A stretch of 64,000 bases of DNA from Hyphomicrobium sp. (lineage in GTDB: Bacteria; Pseudomonadota; Alphaproteobacteria; Rhizobiales; Hyphomicrobiaceae). The DNA lies in the NCBI RefSeq assembly GCF_003987855.1, contig NZ_RXIZ01000022.1, positions 3,567 to 67,566 of the forward strand, read 5' to 3'. Below the pieces are notes generated by a model. That model made no database searches, was not told the origin of the DNA, and worked only from the letters and a program-made list of their open reading frames with translations. Shown piece by piece: positions 54,485 to 61,962 of this stretch. The position numbers and the translations under genes were made by a program. Within the stretch, counting starts at the first letter, position 1, and every line of letters begins with the position of its first letter.

Positions 54485-55846
54485 ATGGAAACGACCCCCA
54501 GCCACACTCTGGGTCTCGGCGAAGAATCTAGCATCTGGTTCAACCTGACGCCGTTGCTGCGTGGTGATCCGGACAATCCCATGCGCATCCTCATGCAGAT
54601 GATGGATCGCTATGGGCCCGTTCTTCCGGTCAACATGGCGAACCAGCGCGTCGTGCTCATCTCCGAGCCGGAATATTTCAAGCACGTGCTCGTGACGAAG
54701 GCCGACAACTACATCAAATATTTCGACGGGCTGAAGCCGATTTTCGGCAAGTCGATGATCACGAACGACGGCGCGCTCTGGCAGAAGATTCGCATGCCGC
54801 AGCAGCCGGCATTCCACCCCGACATGTTCGCCGAATACATCCCGTACTTCCTGCGCGCCATCGACAGCAAGATGGCGATCTGGGGCGAACTGGCTAAGTC
54901 GGGTGAATCCGTCGAGATGGTCGAACAGACCTGGACGCTTGCCGCGGACATGATCTGCAAGGCACTGTTTGATCGCGACATGCCGTTCAATCCGCACGTC
55001 GTGTTCAAGTGCGTGAAGACGTACACCGACGTCATGAACCACCGCGACATTCGCCTGCGCAAGCAGGCCGGCGAGATCTTCGAGATGACCGACGAAGATC
55101 CGGCGAAGGCGATGGAAGTATGGGCGAGTGTGCCTCCCGCCGTCATGGGCGCCGACCCGCGTGAAATGCGCGAACGCACGCTGCTCAAGATGATCGAAGA
55201 TACGGTGGCCGATCCATCCGTTCCCGAGTTCGATCGCCAGCAGGCGATCGACGAATTGAAGCAATATCTCTGGGCTGGCACGGAAACGACGGCTCTGACA
55301 CTCGCTTGGGCGCTTTATGAAACGTCGCGGCGGCCAGAGATGGCGGAACGCATCCGACGCGAGGGCGAGCAGGTTTACGGCGATCGCGAGCCGACGGCGG
55401 CCGATTACTCAGGTCTCGCCTATACGCGCGCCGTGATCCAGGAGACGATGCGCATCTATCCGCCGGTATGGAGCCTCATCCGGATCGCCGCCGCGGAAGA
55501 CGAAATTGGCGGCGTGAAGATCAATCCCGGCGACCGCGTCTCGATCTTCAGCTATGGCGCGCACCATAATCCGAAATTCTGGCCGGAGCCTGAGTCGTTC
55601 CTGCCGGAGCGTTGGATGGCGGGCAACGCCAAGAAGCAGGTGAAGTACAGCTACATCCCGTTCGGCGCGGGCAAGCGTTCCTGCATCGGCGGCGCGATGA
55701 GCCAGGTTGAGAACACGCTGGCGCTGTCGCTTCTGCTTCGCCGCTTCCAGCCCGAGTACGTCGGCAAGGACCCGGCGGGCCTCAACGCGACGGTGACGCT
55801 GACGCCAAAGGGCGGACTGCGCTTCAAGATCCGCGAGCTGAACTGA
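54485..55846 (+). CDS. cytochrome P450
   Basis: A 453-residue P450 without a membrane anchor. The oxygen-activating I-helix carries AGTETT, the K-helix ExxR is ETMR (E320), the PERF-like segment is PERWMA and the heme loop is FGAGKRSCIG (Cys 400). Length and pattern (YFDGLKPIFGKSM, AFHPDMFAEY) resemble the CYP102/CYP4-like fatty-acid/alkane oxidising clade rather than camphor-type P450s. No ferredoxin or reductase gene is adjacent, so electron donors must come from elsewhere. ATG 54485 has GGAG at correct spacing; the first ATG (54479) is too close. Confidence 0.93.
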   Translation: METTPSHTLGLGEESSIWFNLTPLLRGDPDNPMRILMQMMDRYGPVLPVNMANQRVVLISEPEYFKHVLVTKADNYIKYFDGLKPIFGKSMITNDGALWQKIRMPQQPAFHPDMFAEYIPYFLRAIDSKMAIWGELAKSGESVEMVEQTWTLAADMICKALFDRDMPFNPHVVFKCVKTYTDVMNHRDIRLRKQAGEIFEMTDEDPAKAMEVWASVPPAVMGADPREMRERTLLKMIEDTVADPSVPEFDRQQAIDELKQYLWAGTETTALTLAWALYETSRRPEMAERIRREGEQVYGDREPTAADYSGLAYTRAVIQETMRIYPPVWSLIRIAAAEDEIGGVKINPGDRVSIFSYGAHHNPKFWPEPESFLPERWMAGNAKKQVKYSYIPFGAGKRSCIGGAMSQVENTLALSLLLRRFQPEYVGKDPAGLNATVTLTPKGGLRFKIRELN

Positions 55847-56106
55847 AAATCGCGCGGCGCTCTGGAACTGCGGCCGTAGGCACTCGCAACGATGCGAAAC
55901 GCAAGTTGATTCGCGTCGTCGCGCTTGGGTCGCGGGACTTTTCCACAGGCAATCTCGCACTGCATCCTGTGCCCTTCCACCCGAATACTGCTCAGGAAAG
56001 TGCAAATCGAAGTTGCATAGGTGCTCGCGTTTGCGAGACGGGCGGGTATCCAAAGAGTATCAATGCCGTCATATTCACGGCACGTTAGTAAATTAATAGG
56101 ATTTCC

Positions 56107-56133
56107 GAGTGTCACTTCCCCCCCGTGACACTC
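56107..56133 (+). promoter_or_regulatory. leader hairpin upstream of the 64-aa gene
   Basis: GAGTGTCAC / GTGACACTC, nine perfect pairs, with a nine-base loop TTCCCCCCC, 30 bases before the start codon. The C-rich loop could pair with the strong AGGAGG ribosome-binding site downstream. The gap 55847-56163 otherwise holds no convincing gene. Confidence 0.55.
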
Positions 56134-56163
56134 CTTCGTTCCAACTCCAGGAGGCCCCTCATC

Positions 56164-56358
56164 ATGGAGTCCGTGAGAACAGTTGTGCTTGGAAAGCCTG
56201 TATTTCTTCTGACCGGCGCAAAGCCGCGCAGAGTTAAAGAAAATCCTTCGGCGACCTATGAAGTCGAGTCGCCGGAAAAATTGATTGAAGCCGCGCGTCG
56301 CAATCCCGACGCGGTTGCCTTCGGGTTCGTCGCCGGAAGCTGGGTCGCATCGGCCTGA
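56164..56358 (+). CDS. small protein (64 aa), unknown
   Basis: ATG 56164 follows a strong AGGAGG at nine bases. The protein (MESVRTVVLGKPVFL..., ending FGFVAGSWVASA) is soluble, with basic residues in the first half (AKPRRVKEN). No family is recognised. Translation signals are unusually good for a short gene, suggesting it is expressed at a high level; the leader hairpin may control that. A terminator follows within 75 bases, so it is monocistronic. Confidence 0.72.
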   Translation: MESVRTVVLGKPVFLLTGAKPRRVKENPSATYEVESPEKLIEAARRNPDAVAFGFVAGSWVASA

Positions 56359-56400
56359 GTTGCGCACCGCGCGTCGTTGGCGAGACAACAAAAGATACCA

Positions 56401-56432
56401 GGGCCATGCCGAAGTGCGCGTGGCCCTTTTTT
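56401..56432 (+). terminator. intrinsic terminator of the 64-aa gene
   Basis: GGGCCA / TGGCCC arms with an internally paired loop, followed by six T. Confidence 0.85.
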
Positions 56433-56463
56433 GTACCTGCTCACCCGGTTCGCATGATCCTGA

Positions 56464-56973
56464 TCAGATATCTGCCGGTGTGAACGGAAGGTCCGTTACG
56501 CCTGGGTTGATCCCGAAACCGGTCAGCATCGCGTTCACCTGGCCCCGGTGGTGCGTCTGGTGATTGAAGATGTGCACGATGATTTGCGCTCTCGGTCGCG
56601 TCATCTCTCGTGCCGCAGCGGCCGAGAACCACGAGAGATCGCCATCGATGGCGCCGGCGTCGATGCCTCCAGCCCAACGCTCGATGATCTGATCGAAGGC
56701 GCGACGCTCAGATTTCAGATCATCCCAGTTATCGAACAGGGAGAGACCTTCGGCGATCGATCCCTTGGCAGGCGGCGTCGCTGCGCCAAATCTCGACAAC
56801 CAAATCCGGTCGGCCCAGAGGATGTGGTTCAACGTGGCGTGAATGGAGCGAAAGAAAGCGCCGCGATCTTCTTTCCGCTGATCATCGCTGAGCTTGTCGC
56901 ATGCGTCGTACACACTGGCATTCTGCCAAGCGTTGTAGCGCGCCATGGTGCCGATGTAGGCGGGCGAAATCAC
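56464..56973 (-). CDS. DinB family protein
   Basis: A 169-residue four-helix-bundle protein of the DinB/YfiT-like group. The metal-binding His triad pattern is visible as NHILWADR early and HIFNHQTHHRGQV near the C-terminus. In this group the bound metal supports thiol transfer or related reactions, but the substrate is unknown. The start codon is GTG (ISPAYIGTMARYN matches family N-termini); ATG 56946 is an alternative. Its 5' end faces the ndk terminator. Confidence 0.85.
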   Translation of the reverse strand: MISPAYIGTMARYNAWQNASVYDACDKLSDDQRKEDRGAFFRSIHATLNHILWADRIWLSRFGAATPPAKGSIAEGLSLFDNWDDLKSERRAFDQIIERWAGGIDAGAIDGDLSWFSAAAAREMTRPRAQIIVHIFNHQTHHRGQVNAMLTGFGINPGVTDLPFTPADI

Positions 56974-56986
56974 GCCTGGTTCCCGC

Positions 56987-57018
56987 AGAAAAGGCCGGAA
57001 CGCGCTTGGCGTTCCGGC
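56987..57018 (-). terminator. intrinsic terminator of ndk
   Basis: GCCGGAACGC / GCGTTCCGGC, ten perfect pairs, five-base loop, followed on the minus strand by CTTTTCT. Confidence 0.85.
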
Positions 57019-57025
57019 AGCGTTT

Positions 57026-57448
57026 TTAGCCGACGATCTCGTCGAGCCGGAAATTCAACGCGATCTCGCGCTCAGCGGCAGCGGCGCTATCGGAGCCATG
57101 GGTCGAGTTCGAACCCTTCGACTCGGCGAACAGCTTGCGGATGGTACCGTCGGCGGCTTCCTTGGGGTCGGTCGCGCCCATGACCTCGCGGTATTGCGCG
57201 ATGGCGTTTTCGCCTTCCAGAACTTGAAGAACGACAGGGCCGGAGGTCATGAAATCGACGAGTTCGCCGTAAAATGGCCGCGCCTTGTGCTCTTCATAGA
57301 ATTTCTCGGCCTGGGCGCGGGTCCAGCGCACGCGCTTCTGAGCCACGATGCGCAGACCAGCGTCCTCGATCACGGCGTTGATTTTGCCGGTCAGATTGCG
57401 GCGGGTCGCGTCAGGCTTGATGATAGAAAACGTGCGTTCGATAGCCAT
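57026..57448 (-). CDS. ndk: nucleoside diphosphate kinase
   Basis: A 140-residue kinase that equilibrates nucleoside di- and triphosphates through a phospho-His intermediate. The catalytic His is in NSTHGSDS, and the N-terminal [15 protein letters not shown] and [14 protein letters not shown] segments are the standard family ones. It is monocistronic with its own terminator. Confidence 0.97.
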   Translation of the reverse strand: MAIERTFSIIKPDATRRNLTGKINAVIEDAGLRIVAQKRVRWTRAQAEKFYEEHKARPFYGELVDFMTSGPVVLQVLEGENAIAQYREVMGATDPKEAADGTIRKLFAESKGSNSTHGSDSAAAAEREIALNFRLDEIVG

Positions 57449-57687
57449 AACTCTGTCTCGCTTTGCGGATTTTATGCGGGTTCCGCGGGCTTATAGCATG
57501 CGATCCGCCGCCAGCAAGCGCGGCACGGCGGGCGGCCGGGATCCGGTTGCACGTCGCACGCAAAAGTGGAGCTTTACCGCATAATCGCCCGATTGACGGG
57601 CGCAATTACGTGTGAACAGTGTGGGCCGGCGAAAAGCGCACGGTCGGAGGGTGGGGCAGCAATGCCTACGTGTGCGAAGAAGCAGAG

Positions 57688-59085
57688 ATGACGGCACAGG
57701 CCAACGACATTCAGTGGTACATCGCCCGTGACGGCAAACAGCACGGGCCGCTGACCGACATCGAGATGCGCACGTTCGTTGCGCACAATTACCTGCGGCT
57801 CAGCGATCTGATCTGGCGCCCTGGCATGCCGGAATGGCAGTCGGCGCCGAACGTGTTCCCGACAGCATTCGAAGCGCTTGGGCAGGAGCCGGGTGCAGCT
57901 CCCGTAGCTGCGAGTGCGCCGGTCGCTGCGCAGAATGGCCCCGCCTATTCGTCCGCTGCCGTACAAAATAATCGCCGCGGCATCGACTATGAAGGCCAGC
58001 CCGCGCCGACGCCCGATCGCAGCTTCATCAAACGGCTGGCGATTGCCGCTGTGGCAATCACGGTCATAGGTGGGGGAGCTTTTGCCTTCACGAATTACCG
58101 CGATGCGATCATGGAAATGGTTTCCGGAGGTTCCAGCGGTACGACGGCGGACAACGCGCCTGTGGTCGCTGCTCCCGACAATTCCGCATCGGGACAAGCG
58201 CCTGCCCCGCATAGCGATCCAGTGCAGACCGCCGCGACCTCGGCTGCGAACGGTCCGTCGACGAGTGACGTCATTCCTCCGTCGCAGCCGGCCGACACGA
58301 CGACATCATCCGTTTCGACGCCGAACACGGTCACCGACGCTTCGCCCGCACCTGAGACGCCAAGCACGCAAACACAAGTTGCCGCGGTGGAGCCGCAGTC
58401 GTCGACACCGCCTCCGCCCGCCGGAATCGATGGCTCGCCGCTCGATCTTCGCCTGCAGACGGTTCCCGTGTGGGCGCTGATCAAACGCGAATATCCCGAC
58501 TGGTATTCCAACGAGATCACGTCGGCGAACAAGCTCGTCGCCGATAAGAAGCCGGACAACGAAGTCGCGACGTTGTTGGCCCAGGGCCTCGTCAATCTGC
58601 GCAGGCAGAACGCGGAGAAAGCTCTCGCCGCGAGTTCGGAAAAGCTCCAGGCAATCGCGGAAGCGTTTCTCAACCACTTGAAGTCGCTGCGCGCCCAGAG
58701 CGTCAGCGCCTGCTTCGGTTTCATTTCCAAGGGTGAGATGAGCCCCGCCGTCATTCAGATGATGGAGCATCCCGAACAGGCTTCCGCGCTCAACGCGCAG
58801 GCCGGGGCCATCTTCGAGGCCATCTCGGAAGGTTCGAAGAATCCGGCGAAGCACGACTCAGCCGTCAAGAGCGATTACGACATCCTGATCAAGGAACTCG
58901 GCAAGCTCGGCTGGAAGGAAGAGGATCTGCAGGTCTTCTCAAACCCGAAGCTGCTTGCGAAGCGCGAACCGGAGCAGGTTTGCAAGATGGTGCAGGAGTG
59001 GTTCGTTGCGCATCTGGCCGTGCAGGATAAGTCCGTTCGCGACAGGCTGCTCTATGAAACCCTGAAGCCCGTCGTTTCGGGCTGA
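57688..59085 (+). CDS. GYF_2 domain membrane protein
   Basis: A 465-residue protein. The N-terminal 55 residues are a GYF_2 module (IQWYIARDGKQHGPLTDIEM...LIWRPGMPEW), a small domain that likely binds proline-rich or similar ligands. A linker leads to one membrane helix (about 120-137, LAIAAVAITVIGGGAFAF). Next is a Thr/Ser/Pro-rich disordered stretch (about 150-260), then a helical C-terminal domain (about 260-460) that would lie in the periplasm. The GYF part would be cytoplasmic. ATG 57688 is close to the domain start. It is two bases from the next gene, so co-transcribed. Confidence 0.82.
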   Translation: MTAQANDIQWYIARDGKQHGPLTDIEMRTFVAHNYLRLSDLIWRPGMPEWQSAPNVFPTAFEALGQEPGAAPVAASAPVAAQNGPAYSSAAVQNNRRGIDYEGQPAPTPDRSFIKRLAIAAVAITVIGGGAFAFTNYRDAIMEMVSGGSSGTTADNAPVVAAPDNSASGQAPAPHSDPVQTAATSAANGPSTSDVIPPSQPADTTTSSVSTPNTVTDASPAPETPSTQTQVAAVEPQSSTPPPPAGIDGSPLDLRLQTVPVWALIKREYPDWYSNEITSANKLVADKKPDNEVATLLAQGLVNLRRQNAEKALAASSEKLQAIAEAFLNHLKSLRAQSVSACFGFISKGEMSPAVIQMMEHPEQASALNAQAGAIFEAISEGSKNPAKHDSAVKSDYDILIKELGKLGWKEEDLQVFSNPKLLAKREPEQVCKMVQEWFVAHLAVQDKSVRDRLLYETLKPVVSG

Positions 59086-59087
59086 CG

Positions 59088-59438
59088 ATGGCTTACACCG
59101 CGCTCAAAGTTCTGCTGAGTGCGGTCATGATTGTTGCCATCTCGGAAATCGCCAAGCGCTCGACCGTTCTGGGCGGCATTATCGCCTCGCTGCCGCTGAC
59201 ATCGCTATTGGCCTTCATTTGGCTTTATGGCGAAACGGGCGATACGGCGAAGATCGCCGGGCTATCGAATAGCATTTTCTGGTACGTGCTGCCGTCGCTG
59301 GTGTTGTTTCTCGTCCTGCCGCTCCTTCTAGCGCGCGGGCTCGGCTTTTGGGCGAGCCTGGCGATTGCATCGGCGCTAACCTTTGCGGCCTATCTGCTGA
59401 TGACGGCCCTACTCGCGCGCTTCGGCGTAACGCTCTGA
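59088..59438 (+). CDS. DUF3147 family membrane protein
   Basis: A 116-residue, strongly hydrophobic protein with four membrane helices and the family pattern EIAKRSTVLGGIIASLPLTSLLAFIWLY. No function is established. It starts two bases after the GYF_2 gene stop. Confidence 0.85.
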   Translation: MAYTALKVLLSAVMIVAISEIAKRSTVLGGIIASLPLTSLLAFIWLYGETGDTAKIAGLSNSIFWYVLPSLVLFLVLPLLLARGLGFWASLAIASALTFAAYLLMTALLARFGVTL

Positions 59439-59477
59439 CCCGGTGACAGCGGGCGGCGGACCGGCTATCGGCATCCC

Positions 59478-61379
59478 ATGCTGCACATCAACGATCTCAC
59501 CTATCGCATCGAAGGCCGGCCTATCCTGGACCAGGCTACCGCCGCCATTCCGTCAGGCCACAAGGTTGGGCTCGTCGGTCGAAACGGCGCAGGAAAATCG
59601 ACGCTGCTTCGGCTCTTGAGGGGCGAGATCTCCCCCGACGATGGCTCGATTTCCATTCCGCGCAATGCGCGTCTTGGCCATGTCGCGCAGGAGGCGCCCG
59701 GCGGCGACGACAGCCTGATCGACTGGGTACTGTCGGCAGATACCGAGCGCGCCAGCCTTCTCAAGGAAGCCGAAACCGCGAGCGACCCGGAGCGGATCGC
59801 GGAAATCCAAATGCGACTGACGGACATCGACGCGCATTCTGCGCCCGCTCGCGCCGCGCGCATCCTTTCAGGCCTGGGGTTCGATGAGGACGCACAGCGA
59901 CGCGCGTGCCGCGACTTCTCGGGCGGGTGGCGCATGCGGGTGGCGCTCGGCGCGATCCTGTTCCTGAAGCCGGATATCCTTCTGCTCGACGAACCGACGA
60001 ACTATCTCGATCTTGAGGGCACACTCTGGCTCGAGAACCACCTCAAGAGCTATCCGCATACGGTGCTGATCGTCAGCCATGACCGCGACCTGCTCAACAG
60101 CGCGGTGACGGAAATCCTGCATTTGGACAAAGGCAAGCTGACCCTCTATGCGGGCGGCTACGACGATTTTGAAGAGGCGCGGCGCGAGAAGCAGCGCCTC
60201 GAAATGAAGCTCAAGAAAAAGCAGGACGAGCAGCGCCGGCATCTGCAGGCATTCATCGATCGCTTCAAGGCGAAGGCCAGCAAGGCGGCGCAAGCGCAGA
60301 GCCGTGTGAAAGCCTTGGCGAAAATGCAGCCCATCGCCGCGCAGGTGGACGATCGGGTGGTGCCGTTTCATTTCCCCGATCCGCAGAAAATCATCGCCAG
60401 TCCGCTGCTGCGCATGGAAAAGGCGAGCGCCGGTTATCAAGCCGATAATCCGGTCCTGTCCGGTATCGATCTTCGCATCGACAACGACGATCGCATTGCG
60501 CTTCTCGGCCAGAACGGCAACGGCAAATCGACGTTCGCCAAGCTGATCGCAGGACGACTGAAGCCGCTATCGGGCGACATGTTCGGCGCCCAGAAAGTCG
60601 ACGTCGGCTACTTCGCACAGCATCAGCTCGACGATCTTCTGCCCAACGCGACGCCCTATGATTACATGTTGAAGCTCATGCCGGAGGCAACGGAGGCGCA
60701 GCGGCGCACGAAGCTCGGCACATTCGGTTTCAGCGCCGATAAAGCCGACACCGCGTGCGGGAAGCTTTCGGGTGGCGAGAAGGCGCGCCTTCTGCTGGCC
60801 CTGACCGCGTTTCATGGTCCGCACATTCTTATCCTCGACGAGCCGACCAACCATCTCGACATCGACAGCCGCGAAGCCCTGATCCGCGCGCTGATGGAGT
60901 ACAACGGCGCCGTCATCCTGATCAGTCACGACCGACATCTCGTCGAAGCGACTGCCGACAGGCTCTGGCTCGTGCGGAATGGCACGGTGAAGCCTTACGA
61001 CGGCGACATGGAAAGTTATCGCGCATTGCTGCTCGAAGAACGCGGGGCACGATCGAGTGAGCGGCGCGATGACAGCGGCGGCGAAGGGCGTGCGTCGCGA
61101 ACCGACCAGCGCCGTCTCGCAGCGGAAAAGCGGGCCGAGCTGGCCCCGCTCAAGAAGGCGATGGTTGCGGCCGAGAAGCAGGTTGAAAAGCTGTCGAAGG
61201 AAATCGCGGCCCTCGACGCGGTGCTCGGAGATACTTCGATCTACACGGTCAATCCGCAAAAGGCGCGGGCCGCCGCACAGCAACGAGGACAGCTCGCGCG
61301 AGACCTCAGCTCTGCCGAAGAGGCGTGGCTTTCGGCGACGGAGGCTTACGAGCAGGCGGCCGAAGGAGCCGACGCCTAG
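59478..61379 (+). CDS. ABC-F family ATPase (YheS-like)
   Basis: A 633-residue soluble protein with two ABC domains in tandem and no membrane segment. First domain: Walker A GRNGAGKST, signature FSGGWRMRVALG, Walker B DILLLDEPTNYLDL. The linker (about 215-300) is charged and helical. Second domain: GQNGNGKST, LSGGEKARLLLAL, ILILDEPTNHLDI. The C-terminal extension (about 520-630) is a coiled coil. ABC-F proteins act on the ribosome during translation and in some lineages protect against antibiotics; no resistance subtype can be inferred. It follows DUF3147 by 39 bases. Confidence 0.94.
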   Translation: MLHINDLTYRIEGRPILDQATAAIPSGHKVGLVGRNGAGKSTLLRLLRGEISPDDGSISIPRNARLGHVAQEAPGGDDSLIDWVLSADTERASLLKEAETASDPERIAEIQMRLTDIDAHSAPARAARILSGLGFDEDAQRRACRDFSGGWRMRVALGAILFLKPDILLLDEPTNYLDLEGTLWLENHLKSYPHTVLIVSHDRDLLNSAVTEILHLDKGKLTLYAGGYDDFEEARREKQRLEMKLKKKQDEQRRHLQAFIDRFKAKASKAAQAQSRVKALAKMQPIAAQVDDRVVPFHFPDPQKIIASPLLRMEKASAGYQADNPVLSGIDLRIDNDDRIALLGQNGNGKSTFAKLIAGRLKPLSGDMFGAQKVDVGYFAQHQLDDLLPNATPYDYMLKLMPEATEAQRRTKLGTFGFSADKADTACGKLSGGEKARLLLALTAFHGPHILILDEPTNHLDIDSREALIRALMEYNGAVILISHDRHLVEATADRLWLVRNGTVKPYDGDMESYRALLLEERGARSSERRDDSGGEGRASRTDQRRLAAEKRAELAPLKKAMVAAEKQVEKLSKEIAALDAVLGDTSIYTVNPQKARAAAQQRGQLARDLSSAEEAWLSATEAYEQAAEGADA

Positions 61380-61579
61380 CCGTTTTGATTCGGCTGAAAG
61401 GCGTAGACCCTCTGATTTTCCATCGTGATTTGAAGAAGAAGGGCGGAATTGCGAATTCGTCGCGTCTATCCACACCTGGACGCGGGGCATTTCGGAACCC
61501 ATTTCACTGTCCAGAAGTTCAATGGAACGCGCAGACAGAGTGCACCTTCCCCCGGCGTACTGCGCAAGTGAGAACGATC

Positions 61580-61864
61580 ATGGACCAGAAATTCGTCTAC
61601 CACCCCCTCAACCGCACGAACTCTTCGCGTGCACACGCCGCGAGCGCGAAATTGGTCGTGTCGGAATATCTTGCTTATCTGACCATGCTTTCGGCGGCGG
61701 TCGTTATTGCAATCGTTACCTTCGCTTACGCCGCTAATATTACAGTGCACTGGCTCTCTCACGTCAACGGCCCTGGCTTCTTTTCGTCAGAAGTCCAGCC
61801 CGTATCGAATTCCAGCATCAAGCCGTTCGCGCCCGAGAAGGTTGCGATGGTTTCAGCGCGTTGA
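61580..61864 (+). CDS. single-span membrane protein (94 aa), unknown
   Basis: MDQKFVYHPL at 61580, with a membrane helix at about residues 33-52 (AYLTMLSAAVVIAIVTFAYA). The C-terminal part is polar with a Ser/Asn-rich tail. No family is recognised. The ribosome-binding site (GTGAG) is weak. A strong terminator follows. The longer ORF starting at 61325 overlaps the ABC-F gene and is not supported. Confidence 0.62.
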   Translation: MDQKFVYHPLNRTNSSRAHAASAKLVVSEYLAYLTMLSAAVVIAIVTFAYAANITVHWLSHVNGPGFFSSEVQPVSNSSIKPFAPEKVAMVSAR

Positions 61865-61899
61865 ACTGAATTCTTCGTCCACGCCTCGTGAATGCTTGA

Positions 61900-61929
61900 T
61901 CCTCGGGTTTCCCAACCCGAGGACTTTTT
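61900..61929 (+). terminator. intrinsic terminator
   Basis: TCCTCGGGTT / AACCCGAGGA (ten perfect pairs) with a four-base loop, then C and a run of T. Confidence 0.93.
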
Positions 61930-61962
61930 ATTGCGTGCGAGCGGCTGCAGCGGCGGTGAGGA

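Noticed and set aside
61325-61579. N-terminal extension of the 94-aa gene
   Set aside because: Overlaps the end of the ABC-F gene and gives a low-quality leader; the internal ATG at 61580 is preferred.
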